From Thoreauomyces humboldtii (lineage: Eukaryota; Chytridiomycota; Chytridiomycetes; Spizellomycetales; Powellomycetaceae): 64,000 nucleotides of DNA. The DNA lies in contig JADGJA010000030.1 in assembly GCA_027596035.1 (NCBI GenBank), positions 1 to 64,000 of the forward strand. Reading direction: 5' to 3'. The notes under the pieces are model-generated. The model was not told the origin of the DNA. It ran no database searches and saw only the letters and a program-made list of their open reading frames with translations. Below, piece after piece: positions 1 through 12,174 of this stretch; within the stretch, counting starts at the first letter, position 1; each line of letters opens with the position of its first letter. Both the position numbers and the translations under genes were made by a program.

Positions 1-56
1 ACGTGGAATGGGAGAGGTTTGCGTGTCGTTCATGTGAGAGATATATGCCCCCTGCT

Positions 57-3000
57 TCAATTGGTCGGAGTCGTCTCGGTAGGTTTGAGGAGCATTCGAA
101 TCATGTCTCGCAGTGGTTCAAGAGCCGGCCAGCGGTAAGGAAAGAAGTCCATGAAGTAGATGAAGTATGAAAGCTGAGAAAGGTATAATTAGGCACAGGC
201 ATCGAAATTCCCTATAACGTCGGCGGCCTTACCCATTTGGCAAGTGCTGGCGGCCAGCATCTTCCGTCCTCGGGCGTGAGGCCTGCAACGAGGGAAGCAG
301 GTGCCTGATCGCGAAATATCGGTTTCGCAAACAAGGTGCTATTTAGGGAGGGGAAAAAAACAAGATAATGATTTGGATAAGATGAGTGAACTTCGTCATT
401 GCGTTGCGTGTATGTCAACGTTCTTACCTGAAAAGAAGCTGGGCTAGATGTGCGTAATTCTCTGCAGCATGTTCGCGGGTGCCGTAGTAAACCAGTTGGT
501 CAACTATGTAGACGTATCGAAAATACGGTTCCGAAGCGTCCTGCAAGTCGAAAGCGTCTCTGTCAGCGCAGAAGAGCAGGACACGTAAAGTTATACTCCG
601 TACCACAACCGCGCCGGATCCCGGCTCGGACGCCCCGATAGAGTCAGGTTGGGTGTCCAGATCTCGTAAGAGCTTGATAATGTGATTTTCAATGGCAGCA
701 TACGAATGTCGCGATCCTGACGCAGACTGAAAAATGTATGAGGATACAGTCTGGATCAAATATAAAGTTATATGGTGACATTGTCTGATACATACCTGGA
801 ACTCTGTCATGTGGCCTAGACTCAGTTTGAGCACCACGAAAGTTTTCTCCCGCGGTCGCTTGCGATTGTAAAAGGTGAGGTGCTCAACTACGTATTTCTC
901 CTGCAAATCGTTATCGTTATCAGCAACGACCTCATGCAAGTTTCTGCACCCAGATGACCGAGCTTACGCCTCTTAGCTTGTCAGCATGCTTCAGGAGCGC
1001 TTCCATATTCGGGACGATCCTCACACCCGCAGACTTTTGCGGAGCGATACCAAGACAAAGTTGCCGTCTGTGCTTGACGTTGTCACCAGTCGTGTCTTGC
1101 AGCGACAAGCTCCCGCGCGCTCCCAGCAGGTCCTTCACGGGAGTTGCGGGTAAGGAGTTTGCGTCACCCTTTCGAGGGGTGTCTACTCCTTCAATATGGA
1201 AGTACATTGTATCGTTCATGGCCCAGCACTCGAGAGGATCGGTGAGTAAATTGGCAACCTCCACTTCGGCAGTTGAAGGCATGAGGTGAAGAGACCAGAT
1301 GTCCTCATCTCGAGTGGAAGCAATTTCCCCCCCAGGGCCTTTGCGTCGCATCACCCCACGGAAGCTAAACTCCATGTGAGAAAGAAGCATCTGCGGTTGT
1401 CGACATGTCGCTCGAAGGCTGATAATTTTCTGAAAGTCCTTGACGAGACGACAGTTGACGTAAATCTCGATGTTCTTCTCTAATGGCTGGTCGGCCATGG
1501 CGAGTGTGGTTGGAAACTGATTTTGTGCAGATTGTTGTTGTGATTGCTGCTTATTGCCCGAGCTTTCATTGGTGCTGATACATTCGGCGGACGGACGCAA
1601 GCGAATGTACACTCGCGCTTGGCTTTCCGGTTCGACTGTGATGCTTCGGAACAGTCGTGCTGTGGACCTCGACAAAGAGAAGAGAAGCTCCGTGTCGTCC
1701 TCCCTTGTGAGACTGCTGTTGAAGGTGAACTCCAGGGGTACGGACTCGCGATTGCAAATAATCATGCTCCGGGCCGCGTATTCTGACTCAAAGTAAAGGT
1801 GGTCCATGATGATAGCATTCACGGAAGCATCTGCCCCGTGGACGTAAACATCGAAAACGTGGTTGGAAGATGGCTCAATAGGCATACCAGCAGCCACGCT
1901 TCCGCTGTAATTGAGGACTCCGGCGGCTGTTCGGCGCACGTTCTGCCTGGCCACTATCTCCATGGAAACTCGGATTGTCTTCATGTCTGCTGGATTGTCG
2001 AGGTTGTCAACGAAGATATACGTCGTGTAAACCCCTCGGGCATTGGTGGACAGGTTGATGCTGATAGGATGCACATCGCGCGTGACGCCGCCCCCACCGG
2101 CAGCGGGTCGGTTACCCTCGAGGGTCCCTTCCGTCCGCCCGAACGAAAGCCACACCTTGTCAGTCTCGCTAAGCGTCCTAATCCGATAAGATATGCGGTC
2201 CGCTGTGGGATTCTCCAGCGAGAGCTTCTTGCTGGCAATGTTAGCACCTAGATCTTGTTGACCCAAGTCAAGTTCATATAGTCCTTCGAGGTCGCCTCCC
2301 CCTCCTGACTGAGGATCAGAAACGCGTTTGCAACCTCGCAAAGCAAGTAATCCAGCTGGGCGTCTCCCGTTGTGCGAAGGCATCATCGTCGAAGCCCCCG
2401 CCTCAAGAGTAGATGGCCGACTGGAACTGTTTGTGAGAGACCTTTCAACATCCCTAGACGGATTTATTGCGAGTGGACCATCCACGAGCAAGAGCTCCTC
2501 GTCCTCCTCGATTGAAGAACCTGGTTCGTCCACGTGCGGCTTGCCCGAGATTGAGACATCGCGGTTACCAGAGTCTTGCGTACCCGAGTCCGATAGGAAG
2601 AGATTCTCAGGCGGATCATGATCTTTTTCGTCTGTCTGCCGATGAAGGTTGCCCGACGTGTCCTCTACGATGGAAACATAAAGAATTTGCGGATGCCTGC
2701 TGACTGAGTTGACGTCGTGGATGAGAACCTTTATGTCGTCCGAAACGCCTCCAATACTTGGGTTCAAGAGCTCCAAGACCAAGGGGAATCTCTCTCCGGG
2801 AGCAACCCGGCCCACCATCTCGTCGTTCAGTGGAGAGGCTCTCAAAAGGCTTGTCCCGTTGGGTAGTTCCAGCGGGTATTCAAAGGTAACCTTAAACTCG
2901 AGTTCGAAATTGGCCGAGAGGTTTGTGACATACACCTGCTCCTTTTGACTGGGCAAGCAGGCAGCGTTGGTTTGCGGCTGTTGCAATAGTCCATCTTCGG

Positions 3001-6000
3001 ACTTCCGGACTACTTCGGTCTGTAGAATTGATTGCTTGCGTGCTTCAGCTTTGTCAACATTGCTGCCTGACTCCCCTTCGCTGTCGGACGCACTGAATGT
3101 CCTGAAATTGACTTGTTTCTCAGAAAGAGTGAATGTCGGGCCTTCCACGATGACGCCTTTGATTGGAATGTGCTCAGTGACCTTGTTGGTGCGTCCCTCG
3201 CTTTCACCTTCCACGTGTTGGTACTTCGGCGTGATCCAAAGTGTTCCGAAGGTTAATCCTTCAGGATTTGTGAGCCAGCGGGCATCGGGGCTGTTGATAG
3301 GTAGGCGCGAGTTTTCCCTCGCGCAAGCCCTGACCTTCACTTCTACCAATCCTAGCGGTGTGAGACTGACAGATCCCACGAGTGGAGAATTAGAAAATCG
3401 GGACAGCACGTCGAATCGAACGAAGTCGCTGACATCGGCTGCCGGGGTAAATCCAACCTCGAACTTCATGTCATCATCTGAGGTGTTGACAATGGCAAAC
3501 CAAGTATCGCATGGAAGGGCCGTGGGAAGGTGAGGATGGGTCAGAGGCGGGAGAATCAGCTCTCCAGATACAAGACGGTCGAATCGCAGCTCGAAGAGAG
3601 TTAAATTCGTTGTCACGGCAACTGTGACTGTGTTGGCAGGATTGATTAGGTTTCGGAAAACGACATCCAAGGTTCTAGGTCCAACCGCAGTAAGATCAAG
3701 CAAACGCGGTTTCAGGATGCCTTCGAAAAACCAAGATTCTCTGCTTGGAACCTCCCTGATGGCAACGCCTTTACTTTCCTCAATCGTTTCGATTGCTGGA
3801 GGCAGGTCCAACGCGTACAATAGTGGGATGTCCGACAGATTTTTGATCGCAAACTTCACTTCGACGTCATTCCAGCTGTTGTAATGCCCGACCTTGCCGA
3901 CGTCGAAGGCAGCAGGCTCGACCTCTCCTTTCGAGACGCAAAAGGATGCGATCACTTCAATAGTCTTCGCCACAACATTTCGGTCCATGTCCTCAAAGCA
4001 TAAAATTCCATTCAGCGTCGCTTTATCGCCGGCCAAGAGCGATGAGAGAGCCTGATCCACGAGGTCACCAAAGGACGGCTCCGGGATGGTAATTTCGGCT
4101 ACTGCCACTTCACCTGGTTTCAAAGATCGGGCCGCGCCACACTGCTTACAGATTCCGCCCACGCCCGCTGACAAAGGGTTCTGTTCAGTGGGCGAGGTAG
4201 GGTCGTCCTCCCAAGTAACAGCGAGGTCAAGATTGGATGCCGGAAACATACGGATGGCCTCGTTAGACCGATTGATGATGCGAATCTGCTTCCTGTATGG
4301 ACCGATAAGTTCGCCGTGGCCGAGAGGTGCTAAGAGTCTGAGCGTGCTCGCTGAAGTCGCATCGTCGGGATTCGCGCCTGATCCAGCGGGTGATGACACA
4401 ATTGCCGTTGCCAGCACGCTTGTACCGCTACCAACGGTTGACTGACAGGGACCCTCCGCAATGTCGAGGTATGCACCATCCCACAACAGCAACGGTAGTT
4501 TCCCAGTCTCGGAAGGCGCAAAGGCTCCCTCGACTGCCAATCTGCCCATGTCTGCAAACAAACGAATCTCGACCCTGACTCTTTGGCTTGCATTGTTGAC
4601 GTTGACAACCTCGATGAACTTTGATAGTAAACCATACTCCGTGCATTTCATCCGGAACTTGATTCGCTCGCAGGATGCGGGTGGACACCCTGTGGTGTCT
4701 GAAACCCTTCCAGCTGCAGGCAGTACATCGATCTGGGGATCCATGTCGGTTCTTCCCTCAAGCTTGCCAGAGTGGTTTTCAAGCTCGACGCCAGGAGAGG
4801 GTTCGACTTTAAACTCCAGAGGCATTCGTGACGAAAGGTTGCAGACAGTGAAAGATCCCGAATGTACGCTCCCAATGGAATTGACGAGACCGAGGTCCAC
4901 AAGTGTGTCGGAAACACTCAACATGGACTGGCCGATGATCGCCGTGAACTTTGCGGTGTAGGTCATAACATTGTAAAGTTCGAAGCTGCTGGATTCGACT
5001 TCTATCTTGGTCGAGTCGTCCAGGGGTAGTACTTGAGCCGTTGACAGTGGAGCCAATGCCACCTGTTCCTTCTTCTGCACCATAAATTTAATCCCACCGA
5101 CAAGGGTTCTGAAATCCTCATTGCCGGAAGTGGCTGCAGGCAAGGCAGGTGGCCCGCTGCCCGGGATATTCGAAGACTTTGTTCCTCCGCTTGTGCCGGC
5201 ACCTCTCCTTCCCGACGAGCTCAGATAGGGCTGCAAGCCAATGTAAATGGTGGTCTTCTCACCGTAGCCGATCCTTATGTCTGTAGCGGGTGCTTCCATG
5301 CCTTGATCCGCGAAAATGAAGCACTGCTGCACAAGATTGGACACCGCGCTGACAAAGATTACATCGTCTGATATATTTTCAAGGTCGTAAGGGATAACGC
5401 GAGCGAACTTGCGCTTGGTGTCGAGGTAGCAAAAACCGAAATCCAGATCTTGCGCTACGGCGCGAGGTTCAGGCAGCCCGGGGAAGGCGAGGTATGCCTT
5501 TGCCACGACGTAAGCACTCAGAGTAACGGTGCAAGGTTGACCACCCGATTGGCTATCAAGGGTTACCAGGAAAGACTGCCGGCCAAGGGAAGTCGGGGTG
5601 AAATGGACATCAATCCGTTTAGTCTCGGAAGCAGCGAGCGTACCGGACAGTTCCAATGTTGCAAACATCTGGTCAGACTTCGTGGGAACAATCGAGTAGG
5701 GCAACGATAAAGTAGACCGGTTCGCTAGAGTAAAGTAACAGTCTTTTCGTTCATGGATCTTGATATTACCCAGCTCAATCATAGGCACCTCCACTACGAG
5801 CGACGGCATGAGCTCCATGGTAGGCAGTGGATCCATGCTTGGGAGGGCAAGCGGAGCTGCGCCATCCCCCGTCTGCACCGAGTTACCGTTGAGGGCTGGC
5901 TGAGTGCCGTGCATCTGCGGTGTCAATGCTGGAGAACATGATCCCGAGAACACTCCGCTCTTGCTTTGCAGCAAGGGAGAGGGAGATCTACTGTCCAGGG

Positions 6001-9000
6001 AAGCTTCATCTGCCATCCTGTAAGCTGTTGCTGGCATGGAGTTTTCTGGCCCATTGCGATAGGAAGGATTCTGCTTGTTCTCTTCACTGACTGCGCGAAG
6101 GTATGTTTCCTGGTTATAGCAAACCAGAGCCCGTAACGGCACTTCCTTGGTGATGTCCGTGTTTTTGTGCTCATGAACATAAAGCGAAGTGGTAGCGAGC
6201 TCTACCCCCGGGAATAGGAGATTGTCTGCATTCCCATTGGCTTCGGAACTGTTGATCTCGGAACATGTAGCAATCTCCAAGGGTCGGAAGTGTACCGCAA
6301 CGGTCCTGATTGTCCTGGGTTCGAGTGCAAAGACGATGCTGAATTCTGTCTTCCTAGGTTTGAAAGGAACGGAAATGCCAGGTACCAGCGACGCGTCGCC
6401 TACAACCTCTGGTCCTACGTTTAACTGTGATGTTCGACGACTGGCATCGAAGCTGCTGGAGACAGGACTTTCACTCGGACCATCGAAGGCAGCACGAATC
6501 GGGGTGTCGGAGAGGACCGGAATCCCGTCGGAATTGGCTTTAGGTGTCTCGTCGCCGTTCACACGGCCGTTGCCTTCTGAGCCGATGACGCCGTCCTTCC
6601 CTTTGCTCTTATCTTTCGCCTTGACATCTGCTTCCTCTTCAGCGTAGTCATCATCCACAATGCCAGCCCGCAGCTTATCAAGCTTGTCGATCACCTTCTT
6701 GACCTTATCCTTATGACCTTTGCGTTTCGCAATCTTGAGCTTCTGCTCAAGGTGCTCGATCTCCTCCTCCATTTCCTTGGACAGCATAAGTAAGGGTCTC
6801 CTCCGCCTTCGCTTCGGTTCACCGGGATCATCTGTTCCATTGTCCTCTTCCACGTAATCGTCGTCCTTGTCTACGAGATCAAACGCAAAGGACGCCATGA
6901 AACCCTTGAATCTCAGCTCCTCGGGATCCACACGGACTTCGAACGTTCGGGTCTTTTTGAAGCTAGTGTTTGATATGACCACATGTTGGACGACAGGCGC
7001 AATTTCGTTGATAAGACATGCACCAAAATCGACTGAAGAGCATTCGATGGTAAAGGGGGCAGGCTTCCGGATGGTGGCTTTGACCGAAATACTCTGATCG
7101 TTGCTCCGATCTTGGATGTTTTCTATACTGAAGCGCTCGTGGAAGGGACCGGCAAGAGATGGATCAAACATGAATTCGACCTCCCTCATTCCGTAGGCCC
7201 GGATGACTCCCATCCTGCCGTCCCCAAGAATAAGATCTCCTGATGCGATAGAGCCGGACTTCCGAATCGCATAAAGCAACGGTGCCTCCGAGTTGTTTCG
7301 AATGACAATGGATTTGGTGCGATGCTCATTCTTGTCCATGGACCCGAAGTTGATGTTCTTTTGGTTCAGCTCCATGACTGACCGAGACAACGACGAACGC
7401 AGCAATAGCTCGCGAACGGGAATCATTTCTTGATCTCCTTGAAGAAGCTGCTCGAACTGAGGTTGTTCAATATCGCGGTCAAACTCCAAAAGCTTGAGGT
7501 ATACGCGCGAATCCATCTTTCGGGCCTTGTTCTGATCGAAACTCATAAGAACGCCGCATACCTTACTGGCAACAGAAAGCGCGACAAATGTGGTCTTACC
7601 TGTACGTGGGGTTTGTCCGCTTCCGGTGTTAACACGAGCAAAATTGGCAAGTCACTCTCCGGTGGAATCTCGACGACTGTGATAGGAATTAGCCGCCCAT
7701 CCTTGATGGCCGTATCAAGTTCCCTGGTCAAGTGGAGTCTCGCTCGGATATATTGCTCTTCGGCAGACAGCTTCGGTAATGGCGGAGGTGCTATGCCTGT
7801 TACGCTCTCCAGCATGCTTAGAAGGGTGTTGAGAGGAAGCTTTGTCGAATCGGTCACTTCGTTCATTGCATTCGCGGATCGGTTTCGAGCTTCAGTGGCA
7901 GTCCTCAGAGCCAGGTCCAGGCTTTTCGTAAGCTGGTCTGCATCGAGATCACCGTCCCCCTTTACGCTGGAATCGTCTCCAGCATCGTCCGACAGGAAGG
8001 GATTTCGACCTGCGCCGCTGCTGCCAGCGCCGTTGGGATGGCCGCTAGCGATGGACCTGCCTGATCGCGTGCTACTGATTTCCTCATCCGCGGACGCCAT
8101 TTTCACATCCCGGAACTGAGCATGCAGCTGTTTCAAGGTATTGAAAGGATAATGTTGGACGGTCCTCCGTCTAGGGGATCTCCGTCCATCTGTGTGGGCA
8201 ACAGACGATGCAAGATCCAGATAGTCCGCTGGAGAGCTATCCGTTACTTCCGGAAAAGATCTCAGCTTTGGCATAGGTACTCCAGTTTTTGTGATGGGTG
8301 GAGTGGCGGAAGCGTTGATGCTATCTGGCCGAGGAATCTTTCGCCTATCACTTATGGATTCAAGAAGTCGCTCCCTTCGCTCAACTGTGCTCGTGGTGAG
8401 ATTTTGGTGAGCCGGATCGATAACGGTTGGTGAGGATGGCCGCCCACGTGTGTAAATTTTGATCTCCTTCGGGAGCGATGAAGCAATCTCCAGGATTAGC
8501 CGCTTCTTAGAGATATTAGCGATAGTAAGGGTTCGAGCTGCAGCCGAATTGATCACAACGGAGCCGAAGTCAATGAAGTTGGATGACTTCGGCGTCAGAA
8601 TGCGGTAGAATAACGAGTGGAACGTAACGCGATTCTTGTCAATATTCGTGGACCTGATTTCCACAGCTTGATTGTTCTCACGATTGAGAAGGTTGACCAC
8701 CGATACCTGTTTCCGGTATTCAGGGTTCACCTTCCTAGGGTAGATGTCAACCTTGGCTTCGATGGACTGTTTTGGCGGGATGACAATCTCGTCGCGATAA
8801 GTGTTGAGCACTTTAGATACGAAGCGAAGCTCAACCCGAGCGGGCAGGTCCGAGCAGTTCGTGATCTGGATCGGTGCCGATTTGAGCGTCCCGACATCCG
8901 TGTCGCCGAAGTTCACAACGGTTGGGGACACCTCAATAAAGGAGGTGCATGTGCGCGCTTTGCATTGTATGGTCTTCTTCTCCTTGACTGTGACCCCCAT

Positions 9001-10953
9001 ACTGGCGTACGCGAGGAAAAGCCTAAAGTTCCGCCGTGTCAATCGTCCACCTCTGTGATCAAGGGTAGGCGCGTCTCGCTCCGGCCTGTAGCAGACTTCG
9101 ACGATGCGCTCGGTGCCTGGCCGTAAAACAATCTCTTCTATTCGCCGATACTCCTCGCCGTTGCTTCCCACACCTTCCTTTGTAGCTTCTGCATGATCCG
9201 AGTCCTCCGAGTCATTCTCCTCGTTGCTATCCGGCGCTGCTGTCGCGGCCGCGGCAATCAGAGATGCCAAATCTGTCGATGATGAGCCAACGTTGATAAC
9301 TTCGCTGCCTTTGCGCATGAAAGAAGGCGAGGATGGCCTGGAGCTTCCGGCACTGGGGGGATATGACGTATCGCTACCATGATTAGGTCGCGAGAATGAA
9401 AGCTCTCGGAGCTTGTCGAATAGGCGTTCGCCGGCTTCGGCGACTGTCGGAGCCAGGATGGGCAAGTTGCTATGGGTGAGCTCCTCACTCTTGAGCTGAA
9501 ACACGACACTTGGGACGTCTGCCGTAAAAGATATCTCGATGGGGGACTCCGAAACGTTGCGCAAGACCAGCCGCTGCTTTGCCCAGAGTCCTGTGGCACA
9601 TTCTCCGAAGTCCATCACATTACCGCTGCTCACTACTAGCGATTCCTCCCGCAGCGCTGACCTTACCACCGCGTGGATCGTGGCCTCAACCGTGTTGCTA
9701 GAGTCGTTGGCGTTCTCGAGCTGCAAATCGTACGCGAACTCGCCCATCTCCCGTGGTCGAAAGGTGATGCGTATACGACGAGGGGAGTATGAAGCAATAG
9801 GTTTGCCGTCTAGCGGCACGCCCGTATCATAATCTGTCAGCTTTAGCCAGGAACTATCCTGCTTGCTGGAAGGATCAACCATGTTCAAGTGCCAGTACAG
9901 CTCGACCTCCGACCGGTTCCATACGGTAAAATCCTTGAAGTAGGTTCCGCCAACCACACAGTCATCGAATGCCATGCCAGTATCGCCGATGTCTGTCCAC
10001 AAGACGGAACGGCACACCCGAGATCGGAACTTAACGTTGACTTGGTGATCCGGAGCGGACTGCGTGGTGGGACTGATCGCGTCGTCCAAGTCTCGATTGG
10101 CAGGGGTACCCGAACGCGCTTTCCACCCCAAAGCAGTAGCAACGCTTCCTCCCTCCGTGCTGTTGGAAGCATGGTCCTCGCTAGCTTTCAACGTTCCGGA
10201 CTCAGCCTCGCTCGTAGCATCCGCCGTTTTATATGCGAAGAAGAAGAGCAAGCCGTTGACCTCAAAGAAGTCATAGGTCTCCTCCTCATTGCGAGTGTGA
10301 TCCAACTTTGCATCCCGCTCTGACAACTGCCCATCCTTCTCCGGATTCCTGCGACCACGACCAGGACTGTCAGGTAGGAACGCCAAAATGACCTTTTGGG
10401 AGTTCCCCGGGGCAATCTTTAATTCGTCAATGTGATTGACGTAATTGAAGAGCTGGTTGAATTGATGGCCGTGAAGAGCATTGTGCTCTGCACCGAACGT
10501 CCCCATGGCCGCGGCAGCGACCGTATTGGTAGCAACCGGCTGTGCAGCGAAAGACGTCGGGAGATCTGGCTCGGGAGAGGCGGGGTAACTAGATTCAGCT
10601 CCTTCCGCCGAAGACTCTGCGTCTGCCTGCGATATCGACTCTATCGACGACGACAGGGAGACCGATGAAAGCTCGCGATGAAACTGGTTACGGCTATTCG
10701 GTCTGCTCTCTCGGTCAGGCAGGTTCTCGTTTGTGAGCTGGAAGGCTATCTGAGAGCCTAGATTCGACCGGAGCTTTATGGTCAGATTGTACGGAGAGAT
10801 GTTTTTCACTTCGAAACGTCGCAATGCATGAAGTCCGTTCAGAAAGACGCTATCCAGGATGAGCTTGCTAGGCAAATGAATCAACTCGAACAGAGGAGCG
10901 ACCGGATGAGCAGGGCGCCCGGCGATCACAGGCGACGCTTCAGCCATTGACAT
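57..10953 (-). CDS. Giant Ig-like (ASH/MSP-type) repeat protein, about 3,514 aa
   Basis: I read this as a single gene, not the several ORFs it first appears to be. Exons 7600-10953, 968-7531, 796-900, 428-726, 233-338 and 57-173 join in frame across introns of 68, 67, 69, 89 and 59 nt, all GT-AG. The start at 10953 (MSMAEAS) is preferred to an upstream in-frame Met at 11250 because the intervening residues look like translated leader. Many beta-rich segments carry patterns such as VNFGDTDVG, FIDFGSVVI and LVDLGLV, typical of ASH/MSP-like Ig folds seen in HYDIN, CFAP47 and CFAP65. Serine-rich and acidic linkers separate them. A basic/acidic coiled-coil stretch lies near residues 1367-1428. The last 200 residues (the final four exons) are not Ig-like to my eye and include FRYVYIVDQLVYYG and YFIYFMDFFPYRWP. 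Family resemblance suggests a structural, perhaps axonemal, role. I do not recognise a specific orthologue. Confidence 0.75.
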
Positions 10954-11370
10954 TGCCGGGTTGACCTCGCTAGAAGGAGTAGTCAGGTGCAGCGATGCGC
11001 GGAAAGTAGTAGCAGGGAGGGGCGAAGTCAGATCCCCATACGCGACACGCAGCAACGAGGCGAAGGATGAAAAATGAACGAGTGAGCAGCAGTACGCTGC
11101 AGCCGCTTCCCGGCCGCCAGAGGGGTGGGGGCGGGGTGCTTGCGATGGAACCAGGTGTGTTTTGTTTGAGAAGACGAAACGACGAGGAAGAAGACAGCTC
11201 ACTAAAAAAAGGGTGCTCGCGTGCAACCCAACCATGCTCCCCGATGACACGGGATTTGCTCTCCTTTGCAGATCTCCTACGAACTTCCCTCAATTGGCAA
11301 CAAAATACAATGCAAAAAAAACAACTGCCTGCTCTCTCGAGCCTCGCACGCATGTGTTACCATGCTGCTG

Positions 11371-11442
11371 TTCCCCATCAGGGAATCGAACCCTGGCCAT
11401 GCCGGTGAGAGCGGCAGATCCTAACCACTGGACCAATGAGGA
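11371..11442 (-). tRNA. tRNA-Glu (anticodon CTC)
   Basis: A 72-nt cloverleaf can be read on the minus strand. The acceptor TCCTCAT pairs with ATGGGGA (one G-U), followed by discriminator A. The D arm is GGTCCAGTGGTTAGGATC. The anticodon stem TGCCG/CGGCA holds loop CTCTCAC, giving anticodon CTC for GAG codons. The T arm CAGGG-TTCGATT-CCCTG pairs fully and carries an intact B box. There is no intron. A run of eight T (sense) lies about 50 nt downstream and could serve Pol III termination. Confidence 0.95.
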
Positions 11443-12174
11443 TGTTTTTGTTACCGCAAATTAAACTGTATATATTTGTTTGTAAACCAAGCATCAGAAT
11501 TTCGGTTCGGGACAGTTCAAGATAGATGGTCAAACTAAAATGGTCAGCGGCCTCAAGATGATAAGGAGCAAACGAGGCATGATAGAGGCCTTTGATGAAC
11601 GGTGAATATGGCTAGAAAAGTTCGATGAGTGGGAAAAAATGTGTAGAGGGGCTTATAAAATCCAAGGAACACCTGTCGGCAACAGCAGCTGCAATACATA
11701 TCCCTTTTCGTGTGAAGCTGGTGTGAAGGTGGGTGACCTAGCATCCCAGGGATAGCGTGTCTGGCTACAAGGACAGTCGCCATGGCGGGACTGACGGGAT
11801 CGGTCGAGGATCGGCGATATTCCCGCTGTAATTCCCGTGTCTGTCAAACCTGAAAGTTGAGTAACAAAAACCTTTCTGCTATACTTCGCAGATACCTTTG
11901 CCGAACGATGTAGCCTTGTCTGCTGTAGGATTGCATGTATAATTCGTACGTGCTATCTGAGTTGCATGTAGGTAGGCTCAGAATGCAATCCAGCGGCTCC
12001 AGTCTGTCGTGAGTCTATCGAAAACGCTCGACCCCATTGCAATGACCGTATAGCCTCAATGACCGAATTTGATACGCATTGTATACGTCCCAGCTCCCAT
12101 ACAGCAAAACGAGACACAGACGAAGTCACATGCCAGCTGGCAATTTACGCCCCTTCACTTGTGCCCTTCAGAAA
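11443..12174. other. Intergenic, no gene seen
   Basis: This stretch lies between the tRNA and the 3' end of the RNA polymerase gene. Short ORFs exist on both strands, but none shows a recognisable domain or plausible splice continuity. It probably holds the polymerase 3' UTR and the tRNA upstream region. Confidence 0.5.

Noticed and set aside
7543..7546. Overlapping stop and start (ATGA) that could mark two separate genes
   Set aside because: A 68-nt intron with a CAG/GTAAG donor and CAG acceptor joins the two frames exactly, and overlapping ATGA gene coupling is not expected in fungal nuclear genes.
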